Below are positions 16,454 to 25,104 of a stretch of 46,524 nucleotides of DNA, piece after piece. Position 1 is the first letter of the stretch, and the number at the start of each line of letters is the position of its first letter. A program made the position numbers and the translations under genes. The notes under the pieces are model-generated. The model did not search any database. It was not told where the DNA came from and saw only the letters and a program-made list of their open reading frames with translations. The DNA is from an uncultured Lachnospiraceae bacterium (GTDB lineage Bacteria > Bacillota > Clostridia > Lachnospirales > Lachnospiraceae): contig CAKRRJ010000006.1 in NCBI GenBank assembly GCA_934394615.1, forward strand, positions 1 through 46,524, read 5' to 3'.

Positions 16454-16467
16454 CAGAGGGATTAATT

Positions 16468-17721
16468 ATGCAGCATATTTTTTTAGTTGGGGCAAAATCA
16501 CTGGGGACGTATGGGGGATATGAAACATTTGTTTACAAGCTGACAGAATACCATCAGAATCTTTCGGATGTGAAGTATCATGTGGCCTGCAAGGCCAACG
16601 GAGACGGATGCGTGGATGAGAGCAAACTGCCCGGTGTACGGGAAATTTCGGATACGGAGTTTGAATGCCATCGTGCGCATTGCTTTAAGATCCATGTACC
16701 GCAGATCGGTCCTGCGCAGGCGATCTACTACGATGTGGCGGCGCTCGAAGCATGCTGCAGGTACATAAAGAAACATCAGATCGAGCATCCGATCGTGTAT
16801 ATCATGGCATGCCGCATCGGACCGTTTATGCATCATTTTTATAAAAAGATCCATAAACTGGGCGGAGAGGTTTATTTAAATCCGGATGGACATGAATGGC
16901 TGCGCCAGAAGTGGGCACCGCCGATTCGGAAATACTGGAAACTGTCTGAGCGCCTGATGGTCCGCTATGCGGATCTGGTGGTCTGCGACAGCGTTCATAT
17001 TGAGGATTACATTTTGAAGGAATACGGAGCATACCATCCGAAAACCACGTATATCTCATACGGAGCGGAGATCAAGTCGTCGCCGTTATCCGATCAGGAC
17101 AGCTCCTACACGGGATTTCTGGAGAAGCATGGACTTTCCGCGGAAAATTATTACCTGGTTGTCTGCCGCCTTGTTCCGGAAAATAACTTTGAAACGATCA
17201 TCCGGGAGTTTATGCAGAGCAGGACCGAGAAGAAACTGGCGCTGATCACCAACTCAAACGGAAAATTCTTCCGGTATCTGAAGGAAACGCTGCAGTTTGA
17301 GAAAGATCCGCGGATCGTGTTTACCGGCGCGGTCTATCAGCCGGATCTTTTACAGAAGCTGCGGGAGCATGCGTATGCTTACCTGCATGGTCATGAGGTT
17401 GGCGGGACGAACCCGAGCCTTCTGGAAGGACTTGGCGCCACAAAGCTGAATCTGCTTCTGGACGTTTCCTTTAACCGGGAAGTCGGGCAGGATGCGGCGT
17501 TTTACTGGACCAAGGAACCGGGCAGTCTTGCGGCGTGCATCGAACAGGCGGAGACATTGTCGGAGGAAGCGCGGACTGAAATGGGAAGACGCGCGAAAGA
17601 GCGGATCCGCACCGCCTATTCCTGGCCGCAGATCGCGCGTCAGTATGAGATGATCTGGCAGAACCGGGAGACAGAGAGAGGGGAAGCACATGGGGAAAAA
17701 GTGTTTGATTGTTGCGGGTAA
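16468..17721 (+). CDS. Rhamnosyltransferase-like glycosyltransferase (DUF1972/Cps2T type)
   Basis: 417 residues. The N-terminus IFLVGAKSLGTYGGYETF and the later NPDGHEWLRQKW and DLVVCDSVHIEDYI segments are the marks of the DUF1972 GT4 group that includes the pneumococcal beta-1,4-rhamnosyltransferase Cps2T. The GT4 C-terminal donor-binding region is present (EVGGTNPSLLEGLGATKLN). The start is taken at ATG 16468 after AGAGGG; the open frame further upstream overlaps the previous gene. A rhamnose substrate is inferred from the family only. No dTDP-rhamnose genes are in the window. Confidence 0.75.
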   Translation: MQHIFLVGAKSLGTYGGYETFVYKLTEYHQNLSDVKYHVACKANGDGCVDESKLPGVREISDTEFECHRAHCFKIHVPQIGPAQAIYYDVAALEACCRYIKKHQIEHPIVYIMACRIGPFMHHFYKKIHKLGGEVYLNPDGHEWLRQKWAPPIRKYWKLSERLMVRYADLVVCDSVHIEDYILKEYGAYHPKTTYISYGAEIKSSPLSDQDSSYTGFLEKHGLSAENYYLVVCRLVPENNFETIIREFMQSRTEKKLALITNSNGKFFRYLKETLQFEKDPRIVFTGAVYQPDLLQKLREHAYAYLHGHEVGGTNPSLLEGLGATKLNLLLDVSFNREVGQDAAFYWTKEPGSLAACIEQAETLSEEARTEMGRRAKERIRTAYSWPQIARQYEMIWQNRETERGEAHGEKVFDCCG

Positions 17722-18721
17722 TCCGGTCCCCGAAGACTGGGAATTTCAGCGCGGCATGGCTGATACAACGGAGCAGGACTGGCAGGTTATGCGCTGCTGC
17801 ATCAATGAGTATAACGGAATCAAAAAATACACGCGGTATCTAAAGTATGTGTTTTTCCCGGTTTATCTGACGGTTGTCCGGAACCGCTACAGAAAGATCA
17901 TCGCCTGGGAGCAGTTTTTTGGACTGGTCATGGCATGTTACCTGCGGCTGCTCCACGTCCGGACCTGCCCGGAACTGGACATTATGACCTTTATCTACCG
18001 TCCGAAAAAAGGACTGGTGGGCCGGATCTATTACCGGTTTGTCCGCTATGCGGTGACATCGAAGTACATTCATAAGATCTACGTGTTCGGAACGAGCGAG
18101 ATCGACCACTATGTGTCTTTGTTTGGCGTACCCAAAGAACGATTCGCGGCAGAAATTCTTGGAATTGCCGATGTGGCAGAGGAAGTGCTTGCGATGCCGC
18201 AGAAGCGCACGGACCGCTTTTACATTGCGCCGGGCCGGAGCAACCGCGATTACGATTTCCTGCGCTCGGCATGGGAAACAGAGCAGGACAGCCTATGCAT
18301 CGTGTGCGATGTAGAGACAGCGGAAGATTCCCCACGGATCCATTACGAAAAGAACCTGCACGGAAACGAGTATCTGCGGCTGCTTGCGGATTCCTATGCG
18401 GTTCTTGTGGTGTTAAAATCGGAAAACTTCTCATCCGGCCAGCTGGTGCTGCTTCAGGCGGCAATGCTCGGAAAGCCGGTCATTGTGACAAAGAATGATA
18501 CGGTGTATGATTACCTGACCGATGGGGAGACTGGTTATATCATCGGAAAAGACCCGGAGGAGCTGCACCAGGCTCTGGAAAAATTAAAAGATCCGGAAAA
18601 CTACAAGCAGATCAGCGCGAATGCGCGTCGGAAATTTGAAGAATGCTTCAGCCTGTATGAGCTTGGATGCCGGGTAGGACGACAGCAGGGAGACTGTTTA
18701 TTTAAACCCCTCAAAAATTGA
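17690..18721 (+). CDS. Glycosyltransferase, GT4-like
   Basis: 343 residues, overlapping the previous gene by 32 bases with a strong GAGAGAGGGG ribosome site. The C-terminal half has a GT-B donor site: VLKSENFSSGQLVLLQAAMLG, KPVIVTKNDTVYDYL and DGETGYII, the pattern of family 4 enzymes. The N-terminal half is diverged and carries a hydrophobic, basic stretch (LKYVFFPVYLTVVRNRYRK) that may touch the membrane. It is the last gene of the polysaccharide operon. A CCCTCAA/TTGAGGG hairpin covers its stop codon but lacks a T-run. Confidence 0.7.
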   Translation: MGKKCLIVAGNPVPEDWEFQRGMADTTEQDWQVMRCCINEYNGIKKYTRYLKYVFFPVYLTVVRNRYRKIIAWEQFFGLVMACYLRLLHVRTCPELDIMTFIYRPKKGLVGRIYYRFVRYAVTSKYIHKIYVFGTSEIDHYVSLFGVPKERFAAEILGIADVAEEVLAMPQKRTDRFYIAPGRSNRDYDFLRSAWETEQDSLCIVCDVETAEDSPRIHYEKNLHGNEYLRLLADSYAVLVVLKSENFSSGQLVLLQAAMLGKPVIVTKNDTVYDYLTDGETGYIIGKDPEELHQALEKLKDPENYKQISANARRKFEECFSLYELGCRVGRQQGDCLFKPLKN

Positions 18722-18779
18722 GGGTAGATAGGAAAAGAAAAGTAGGATATAATGATTCCTGTTTGCAGAGAAGCGCAGC

Positions 18780-18808
18780 TTGACAACGCTCATTATATGT
18801 ACTAAAAT
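18780..18808 (+). promoter_or_regulatory. Promoter for the LysR-type gene
   Basis: TTGACA (18780-18785) and TAAAAT (18803-18808) are separated by 17 bases, close to the sigma-A consensus. Transcription would start near 18815, leaving a leader of about 115 bases before the LysR start. That leader contains a terminator-like hairpin at 18869-18902. Confidence 0.65.
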
Positions 18809-18868
18809 AAAACAAGTTCGTGATAGAAAAAACAAAGGCAGACAAATTCAGATACACAGAGTGCAAAG

Positions 18869-18902
18869 AGGCTGGGATCCTGAGAACGGGAACAGCCTTT
18901 TT
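18869..18902 (+). terminator. Terminator or leader attenuator before the LysR gene
   Basis: AGGCTG pairs with CAGCCT across a partly paired interior, followed by TTTTTG. It lies between the LysR promoter and the LysR start codon. It therefore could end transcripts from the polysaccharide operon, end a short leader RNA, or attenuate the regulator gene itself. Confidence 0.6.
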
Positions 18903-18928
18903 GCGCATCATCTGCAGGGAGGGATCAT

Positions 18929-19840
18929 ATGGACATTGTCCAGTTGAAGTACTTTAAGGCCGTCGCGGAAACCGGACACCTGACAAACGCGGCAAAACAG
19001 CTTAACGTGGCGCAGCCCGCGCTCAGCGTCAGCATCAGCCGTCTGGAAAATGAGATTGGCGTACCGCTGTTTGATCGTCAGGGGCGCCGCATCGCGCTGA
19101 ACAGTTATGGAAAAACATACCTGAGTTATGTGGAGCAGGCACTGGCAATTCTGGAGCGCGGCCAGAATGAAATTCAGGCACAGAGTGAGAAAAATGAAAA
19201 CGTGCTGAACCTTGGTCTTGTGAGCAAGCTCTTTTCCCAGATGGTTCTGATCGGCTTTAAGGAGCTTTATCCGGAAAGCCGCATCCGCTCTTACGATATT
19301 ATGGCGGATGGCATTGATGAGGAACTTTTAAAGGGCGATGTCGATTATGTTCTCGCGAGCCGGCTCCGGCAGAATCCGGAGATTGTGGGGGAGGAAATCT
19401 TCCGGGAACGTTATCTTCTGGCGGTTTCATCGGATAGTACCTACGCTTCCTGCAGGGAAATCAGCCTGAAAGATATCCGGGGGGAGGAGTTCATCAGCCT
19501 GCCAAAAGGATATGAGCACCGGATTATCACAGACGGGCTCTGCGAAAAATATGGTTTTGCTCCGAATGTAACGACCGAATGCTTCCACTGCCATATGGCG
19601 GGACTGGTTGCGTCTGGCACCGGAGTGGCATTCATGACAGAGAGTCAGGCAGAGAAAAACCGGGCGAATAAACAGTTGTCTTTTATTCCGTTTACGGAAG
19701 CTGACTGTGTCCGCCACTACTACATTCTGTGGAAAGCAGACCGGCATTTCAATAAGGTTTCCGAAGGATTCCGCAATTATGTGCGGAATTATTATCAGGC
19801 TCACGGCATGCAGGATCCCTGCATCTGCGAACCGCATTAG
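18929..19840 (+). CDS. LysR-family transcriptional regulator
   Basis: 303 residues. The N-terminal winged helix-turn-helix is classical: QLKYFKAVAETGHLTNAAKQ, then LNVAQPALSVSISRLENEIG and PLFDRQGRRIALNSYG. The rest (from ~90) is a periplasmic-binding-like effector domain. The ribosome site GGGAGGGATC precedes ATG 18929. It ends at a strong terminator and lies directly upstream of the peptide transporter operon, so it probably controls that operon. The effector could be a peptide or amino acid, which the sequence does not show. It is not divergent from its likely target, unlike many LysR genes. Confidence 0.9.
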   Translation: MDIVQLKYFKAVAETGHLTNAAKQLNVAQPALSVSISRLENEIGVPLFDRQGRRIALNSYGKTYLSYVEQALAILERGQNEIQAQSEKNENVLNLGLVSKLFSQMVLIGFKELYPESRIRSYDIMADGIDEELLKGDVDYVLASRLRQNPEIVGEEIFRERYLLAVSSDSTYASCREISLKDIRGEEFISLPKGYEHRIITDGLCEKYGFAPNVTTECFHCHMAGLVASGTGVAFMTESQAEKNRANKQLSFIPFTEADCVRHYYILWKADRHFNKVSEGFRNYVRNYYQAHGMQDPCICEPH

Positions 19841-19871
19841 ACGATATATACGAAAGAAAATAAAGTGCGAT

Positions 19872-19912
19872 GGGCAATTTTGGGGGATATTTCCCCGGAT
19901 TGCTCTTTTTTT
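19872..19912 (+). terminator. Terminator of the LysR gene
   Basis: GGGCAAT pairs with ATTGCTC around an inner GGGGA/TCCCC stem, followed by seven T. This is a well-formed rho-independent terminator that separates the regulator from the transporter operon. Confidence 0.85.
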
Positions 19913-19949
19913 CTAAAATTAATCACGAATGTGTATAAGTTTATATGTT

Positions 19950-19973
19950 TTATTCGCTTTTTATTATGAATAA
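19950..19973. promoter_or_regulatory. Possible LysR operator
   Basis: An inverted repeat TTATTC-N12-GAATAA fits the T-N11-A type of LysR binding sites. It lies about 15 bases upstream of the putative -35 box of the transporter operon. The region is AT-rich, so chance occurrence is possible. Confidence 0.4.
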
Positions 19974-19987
19974 ATAATAATTCTATA

Positions 19988-20017
19988 TTGGACATAGTCA
20001 GAAAATTTTGTTAAGAT
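19988..20017 (+). promoter_or_regulatory. Putative promoter of the peptide transporter operon
   Basis: TTGGAC (19988-19993) and TAAGAT (20012-20017) are 18 bases apart. Both boxes are imperfect, as expected for an activator-dependent promoter. The start codon at 20086 would follow a leader of about 60 bases. Confidence 0.45.
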
Positions 20018-20085
20018 ATTCTCAATAATACAACATGTGTTTTATTAAAACACGTGGGGAAAAAGGTCTGGAGGGATTAAAGAAG

Positions 20086-21504
20086 ATGAAAGACAAATTA
20101 GACAAACTGATGAGTCGCGCCTTTGGAAAACCGATGTACCGTGTGGCGATGATCGTTCTCGGCTTTCCTACCATCCTGGTAGCGTTCCTCGCATTCCTGA
20201 TGAACCGCGGAAAAGAATCCGCTGTTTACACAGCAGATATGGATGCGGTGAAGAAGAGTGCGGAAGAGGATGGTACCTTAAAGCGGATTCGTGAGAACGC
20301 CCGGTATTATCTGACCAGCAAATACCAGCATTTTGGGAAAAAAGCGGACAGTCCCGAATTTGAGAAAGAGCTGGACAAACAGATTAAAAAAGATATCGAC
20401 ACAGAACTGGAAGCAAGGCTTGCCGCCCTGTACGCAAAAGAAGGAAAACGCGGCCGCCAGTCCTTTATCCAGTTTTTATGCAGGGCTTTAAACAATCATG
20501 GACTTCTGGTATTGTCCGTGATTACATCCTTCCCGATGTACATCCTGCTTCTGATCTTTGCAAACCCGTACACCCGCTACATATTTGAGCGTCTCATCAT
20601 GATGATCTTCGTAGCATTCGGCGTAGTCATGGTGGTATTTACCATCCTGCATTTCGCGTCATCCAACCCGGCGCTGAACGTGCTCGGTGAGTATGCGACA
20701 GAGCAGCAGGTTGCAGACTTCAACCACATGCATGGCCTGGATCAGCCGTACATCATCCAGCTGCTCCGGAACTTTAAGAACCTGGCAACCTTTAACCTGG
20801 GCAACTCCTATCAGGGCAACGAGGATGTTATGGCAACCATCATGAGAAAGTTCCCGGTTACGGTACAGATGAGTGTGTACGCATTCCTGATCGCAGTTGT
20901 GATCGCAATTCCGATCGGTGTTGTATCCGCAATCAAACCGAACACCGCGTTCGACTACATCTTCATGTTCCTCGCACTGGTTGGCCTGTCCCTTCCGGCT
21001 TTCTGGTTCGGCATGATCATGATCTTGAACTTCTCGATCAACACCCACATCCTTCCGTCTTCTTACGTCGAAGGAAACAAGTTATCGCTTTTGATGCCTG
21101 CGATCGTAGCCGGTACGAACCTGGCGGCGAGCCTGGCGCGAAACACTCGTTCCGCACTGCTTGAGGTGCTTGGACAGGATTACATCGTAACCGCAAAGGC
21201 AAAGGGCTTAAGCAATGCGCGCGTGATCTTAAAGCATGCGCTTGGCAATGCCATGATCCCGATCGTAACCGTTGCAGGCTTACAGTTTGGCGGAACCCTT
21301 GGCGGATCTGCCATCATTGAGAAAGTATTTAACGTAATGGGTATCGGAAGCTACATCATTGAGAAACAGTTCCTTCCGGATATTCCGGCTATCCTGGGCG
21401 GTGTTGTATATGTCTCCATCGTCATCAGCCTTGTGAACCTGGCTGTGGATCTTCTGTATGTATACCTGGATCCGCGTATCAAGTCCAGACTGAAGAGCCA
21501 GTAA
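20086..21504 (+). CDS. Peptide ABC transporter permease (DppB type), N-terminally extended
   Basis: 472 residues, whereas DppB-type permeases are usually about 310-340. The canonical part begins near residue 162 (YIFERLIMMIFVAFGVVMVV), contains HGLDQPYIIQ, the coupling EAA loop LGQDYIVTAKAKGLSNARVI, and ends YVYLDPRIK. The extra N-terminus has two more membrane helices (about 19-38 and 139-158) around a ~100-residue charged, soluble segment (residues 42-130). I chose ATG 20086 behind GGAGGG; the frame is open upstream to 20035. It works in the membrane with the next gene's permease and the two ATPases. Confidence 0.85.
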   Translation: MKDKLDKLMSRAFGKPMYRVAMIVLGFPTILVAFLAFLMNRGKESAVYTADMDAVKKSAEEDGTLKRIRENARYYLTSKYQHFGKKADSPEFEKELDKQIKKDIDTELEARLAALYAKEGKRGRQSFIQFLCRALNNHGLLVLSVITSFPMYILLLIFANPYTRYIFERLIMMIFVAFGVVMVVFTILHFASSNPALNVLGEYATEQQVADFNHMHGLDQPYIIQLLRNFKNLATFNLGNSYQGNEDVMATIMRKFPVTVQMSVYAFLIAVVIAIPIGVVSAIKPNTAFDYIFMFLALVGLSLPAFWFGMIMILNFSINTHILPSSYVEGNKLSLLMPAIVAGTNLAASLARNTRSALLEVLGQDYIVTAKAKGLSNARVILKHALGNAMIPIVTVAGLQFGGTLGGSAIIEKVFNVMGIGSYIIEKQFLPDIPAILGGVVYVSIVISLVNLAVDLLYVYLDPRIKSRLKSQ

Positions 21505-21519
21505 GGGAGGAGGAGAAAC

Positions 21520-23031
21520 ATGAAAAGCGAAAATTTCTTTGTGAAAAAAGCAAACCAGAGAAAGCTGAACCGCTTTCAGGAACCTGGATCTCTGGCATTC
21601 GCAGCCGGAGCATCCACGATTTTAACCCTGGTTGCGGTTATGATGTCCTTTGATATCAAGACCAGAACATTTGGAACCACCGCACTGGGTGTGGCAGCAG
21701 TCTTCTTAATGGAAGCTGCCATCGCGCTTGGCATCTGCATGCTGGTGAGAAACCAGATATTAAAGAACAATGAGATCTCCAGAGGCGTGCGTCTCTTAGG
21801 CATCCTTCTTATCGCAACCGTTGCAAATGGCAATATCTTCTGCGCACTGGCAGGACTGATGCTGATCAAGAAAAAGAAAAACCTGGAATATCAGGTTGGA
21901 AGCTATATGCTTCTGGTAGAAGTTCTCATCATCATGGTTTCCGCAATGAACGTGTTCAAACCATATGTGTGTGATACCTTCTTCCTTGGCATGGGCGTTC
22001 TGGCCGTGGTCATTCTGATCCACGCAGTCAGCCTTCCGCTCGTGGCATCCCATGTAAACGGAAACCGCGCGGATAAGTGCATGATCCCGCTTGGCATCAT
22101 CCTGATCGCGACGACCGTGACCGGCAACCTGCTTTCCCTGCTTCTCGGCATCATCCTGATCCGGAAGGCATACACCAAAGACGATTACGTTTCCATCGGA
22201 TGGATCGACGTGGTAAAACGTCTGTTCCGCAGCCAGATGGCAGTGCTTGGAGCATTCATCATCGTGTTCCTGCTTACCCTTTCCATCTGCGCGACCTTAA
22301 CTTTTGATTACAGCATTGCGGTAGATAACGACTATTCCTTAATCCTTCAGAATCCGAGCCTGGCTTACCCGTTCGGTACCGATGATTACGGACGCTGCGT
22401 ATTTACCCGTGTGGTATTCGGTGCGAGAATCTCCTTAACCGTTGGTATCCTTTCCACAGCAATCTCTATCGTGGCAGGTATCCTGTTAGGCGCGATCGCA
22501 GGTTTCTACTCCGGCAGCACCGATAACATTATCATGCGTGTTCTGGATGTCTTCATGGCAATCCCGGGCCTGCTGCTTCCGATCGCGATCATCGCGGCAT
22601 TTGGTACCAGCACGGCAAACATCACCATCGCACTTGGCGCGGGCGCGATCCCGGGTTATGCGCGAACCATCCGTGCATCTGTGATGACCCTTTCCGACGC
22701 GGAGTTCGTTGAGGCGGCGAGAGCGTGCGGAGCAAAAGATAAGGTTATTATTTTCAAACATATTTTACCGAACTCCATGGCACCGCTCATCATCCGCGCG
22801 ACCCTGGGTATCGGCGCAGGTGTCACTGCAGTCAGCTCCTTAAGCTATCTGGGACTTGGTATCGCGCCGCAGATTCCTGAGTGGGGCAACATCTTAAAGG
22901 CAGGAAGTTCCTATCTGGAGACCAACGCTTATATGGCAATCTTCCCGGGTCTTGCAATCGTAGTCCTGGTACTGGCTTTCAACTTCCTGGGTGATGGTCT
23001 TCGTGACGCCCTTGACCCGAAACTGAAATAA
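21520..23031 (+). CDS. Peptide ABC transporter permease (DppC type) with extra membrane module
   Basis: 503 residues against the usual ~300. The canonical DppC part starts near residue 230 (VVKRLFRSQMAVLGAF), has YPFGTDDYGRCVFTRVV, the EAA loop DAEFVEAARACGAKDKVI and ends GDGLRDALDPKLK. The first ~220 residues add about six helices. Inside them a motif is repeated: LGILLIATVANGN (93-105) and LGIILIATTVTGN (191-203), each followed by a helix ending LIKK or LIRK. This points to an internal duplication in the extension. The ribosome site is GGGAGGAGGAG. The role of the extension is unknown. Confidence 0.87.
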   Translation: MKSENFFVKKANQRKLNRFQEPGSLAFAAGASTILTLVAVMMSFDIKTRTFGTTALGVAAVFLMEAAIALGICMLVRNQILKNNEISRGVRLLGILLIATVANGNIFCALAGLMLIKKKKNLEYQVGSYMLLVEVLIIMVSAMNVFKPYVCDTFFLGMGVLAVVILIHAVSLPLVASHVNGNRADKCMIPLGIILIATTVTGNLLSLLLGIILIRKAYTKDDYVSIGWIDVVKRLFRSQMAVLGAFIIVFLLTLSICATLTFDYSIAVDNDYSLILQNPSLAYPFGTDDYGRCVFTRVVFGARISLTVGILSTAISIVAGILLGAIAGFYSGSTDNIIMRVLDVFMAIPGLLLPIAIIAAFGTSTANITIALGAGAIPGYARTIRASVMTLSDAEFVEAARACGAKDKVIIFKHILPNSMAPLIIRATLGIGAGVTAVSSLSYLGLGIAPQIPEWGNILKAGSSYLETNAYMAIFPGLAIVVLVLAFNFLGDGLRDALDPKLK

Positions 23032-23048
23032 TGAATGAGGAGGCAACC

Positions 23049-24059
23049 ATGGAACAGCAGGATAAGAAATGTATTCTGCAGGTAAAAAACCTGCATGTGC
23101 ACTATATCACAGAGGAAGAAGAGGTCTATGCTGTTAACGGAATCAGCTTTGATTTAAACGAAGGAGACAGCATCGGACTGGTAGGCGAGACCGGCGCGGG
23201 AAAAACCACTACCGCAATGGCAATCATGCAGCTGATCCCGGATCCGCCGGGGGTCATCACCGACGGCGAGATCTACTTTAAAGGCAAAAACATGATCACC
23301 AACACCGAGAAAGAGAACCAGAAGATCCGCGGAAACGGTATCTCCATGATCTTCCAGGATCCGATGACGGCGTTAAACCCGACCATGACGGTTGGTGACC
23401 AGCTGATCGAGGTTCTGCTCCGCCATAATAAGGGCATGAGCAAGGCTGAGGCAAAGAAGCGCTGCATCGAGATGCTGGAAATGGTCGGCGTGAAAGCAGA
23501 ACGTTTTGATGACTATCCGCATCAGTTCTCCGGCGGTATGAAACAGCGAGTGGTTATCACCATGGCGCTGCTGTGCAGCCCGGACCTGCTGATCGCCGAT
23601 GAGCCGACTACCGCACTGGATGTTACGATCCAGGCACAGGTTCTGGACATCATGATGGACTTAAAAAAGAAATTCAACATGGGCCTGATCATGATCACCC
23701 ACGACCTTGGTGTTGTTGCCGAGACCTGCGACAAGGTAGCAATTGTTTACGCGGGCGAGGTGGTAGAGTCCGGTACCGTGGAAGAGGTGTACTTAAACCC
23801 GCGTCATCCGTACACCTGCGGACTGTTTGATTCCATCCCGAAGCTGGATGAGGACAGCACAAGACTCGTGCCGATCGAGGGCATGACCCCGAACATGGCA
23901 GAGCCGCCGACCGGCTGCTACTTCCATCCGCGCTGCAAATACTGCCAGGAGATCTGCAAGACCCAGTCTCCGGCCATGACAGAGGGCAGCCACCGCTTCA
24001 AATGCTTCTTCCCGTTAGGCAGGGAAGTGGACGAAAAATTAGAGAAGGAAGGAGAGTAA
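23049..24059 (+). CDS. Peptide ABC transporter ATPase (DppD/OppD type)
   Basis: 336 residues. Walker A is GETGAGKTT near residue 48, the Q-loop MIFQDPMTALNP follows, then the signature FSGGMKQRV, Walker B LLIADEPTTALD and the H-loop MITHDLG. The C-terminal oligopeptide extension has the Cys-rich FHPRCKYCQEICK, which in this family can hold an iron-sulfur cluster. The start is set at ATG 23049 after GAGGAGG; an upstream ATG overlapping the previous stop lacks a ribosome site. It forms the motor with the next gene's ATPase. Confidence 0.93.
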   Translation: MEQQDKKCILQVKNLHVHYITEEEEVYAVNGISFDLNEGDSIGLVGETGAGKTTTAMAIMQLIPDPPGVITDGEIYFKGKNMITNTEKENQKIRGNGISMIFQDPMTALNPTMTVGDQLIEVLLRHNKGMSKAEAKKRCIEMLEMVGVKAERFDDYPHQFSGGMKQRVVITMALLCSPDLLIADEPTTALDVTIQAQVLDIMMDLKKKFNMGLIMITHDLGVVAETCDKVAIVYAGEVVESGTVEEVYLNPRHPYTCGLFDSIPKLDEDSTRLVPIEGMTPNMAEPPTGCYFHPRCKYCQEICKTQSPAMTEGSHRFKCFFPLGREVDEKLEKEGE

Positions 24060-24062
24060 GCC

Positions 24063-25052
24063 ATGAGCACAACACTGGAAGTTATCGGATTAAAAAAATA
24101 TTTTAATGTTGCCAACGGCGGACTTCTCCATGCAGTTGACGATGTAAGTTTTAAGATCGAGCGCGGCGAGACGCTTGGTATCGTAGGTGAGTCCGGCTGC
24201 GGCAAGAGTACTCTTGGCCGTACCATTTTACGCCTCCATGAGCCGACCGCCGGCAAGGTCATTTTTGAGGGCATGGATATCTGCTCCTTCGATAAAGAGG
24301 AAATGCGCCAGATGCGTAAGGAAATGCAGATCATTTTCCAGGATCCGTATGCATCCTTAAATCCGCGTTTTACCATTTCCCAGATCATTGAGGAGCCGTT
24401 AAAGCTCCACAATATCTGCAAGACCGCAGCAGAGCGCAGAGAGAAGGTTGAGGAGCTGATGGCCCTCACCGGACTTTCCAAACGTATGTACAATATGTAC
24501 CCGCACGAGTTCGACGGCGGCCGCCGCCAGCGTGTGGTTATCGCGAGAGCCCTTGCCTTAAACCCGAAATTCATCATCTGCGATGAGCCGGTATCGGCGC
24601 TGGACGTATCCGTGCAGGCGCAGATCATCAACCTGATGATGGAACTTCAGGAAAAACTGGGACTGACTTACGTGTTTATTTCCCACGATATGTCCGTCAT
24701 CAAACATATTTCCACCAACATCGGTGTCATGTACTTAGGACAGATGATCGAGAAGGCCTCCAAGAATGAGATCTTCAAACATCCGCTCCATCCGTACACC
24801 ATCGCCCTTCTTTCCGCGATCCCGTCTGTCAACATCCGGGAGAAGAAAGAAAAGATCATCTTAAAAGGTGAGATCGGTTCTCCGGTAAATCCGAAGCCGG
24901 GCTGCCGTTTCGCACCGAGATGTCCGTTCGCGACCGAGCAGTGCCGGAGAGAGAATCCGGTATTCCGCGAGGTACAGCCGGATCATTTCGTAGCCTGCCA
25001 CCGCGTCGATGAGATGTTAGAGGGCAAGTTACAGTTCCCGGGCAGAGCTTAA
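24063..25052 (+). CDS. Peptide ABC transporter ATPase (DppF/OppF type)
   Basis: 329 residues, beginning three bases after the previous stop. Walker A is GESGCGKSTLG near residue 43, the Q-loop IIFQDPYASLNPR, Walker B FIICDEPVSALD and the H-loop FISHDMS. The signature reads EFDGGRRQR in place of the common FSGGQRQR, a variant I recall from clostridial OppF proteins and not taken as damage. The C-terminal zone has the Cys pattern CRFAPRCPFATEQC. It pairs with the DppD-type ATPase upstream. Confidence 0.93.
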   Translation: MSTTLEVIGLKKYFNVANGGLLHAVDDVSFKIERGETLGIVGESGCGKSTLGRTILRLHEPTAGKVIFEGMDICSFDKEEMRQMRKEMQIIFQDPYASLNPRFTISQIIEEPLKLHNICKTAAERREKVEELMALTGLSKRMYNMYPHEFDGGRRQRVVIARALALNPKFIICDEPVSALDVSVQAQIINLMMELQEKLGLTYVFISHDMSVIKHISTNIGVMYLGQMIEKASKNEIFKHPLHPYTIALLSAIPSVNIREKKEKIILKGEIGSPVNPKPGCRFAPRCPFATEQCRRENPVFREVQPDHFVACHRVDEMLEGKLQFPGRA

Positions 25053-25056
25053 GAGG

Positions 25057-25089
25057 TATATAAAGATTCTTTTATATAAAAACTTTTTT
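25057..25089 (+). terminator. Hairpin between the ATPase and binding-protein genes
   Basis: TATATAAA pairs with TTTATATA (8 bp, six-base loop), followed closely by TTTTTTC and then AAGGAGG. It is AT-only and thus weak. It may be a partial terminator or an mRNA processing/stability stem that lets the binding-protein message accumulate above that of the membrane parts. Confidence 0.4.
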
Positions 25090-25104
25090 CAAGGAGGAAA
25101 TACT

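Noticed and set aside
24510..24545. Broken ABC signature (FDGGRRQR) in the second ATPase
   Set aside because: This variant is, to my knowledge, usual in clostridial OppF-type proteins, and all other motifs are intact.
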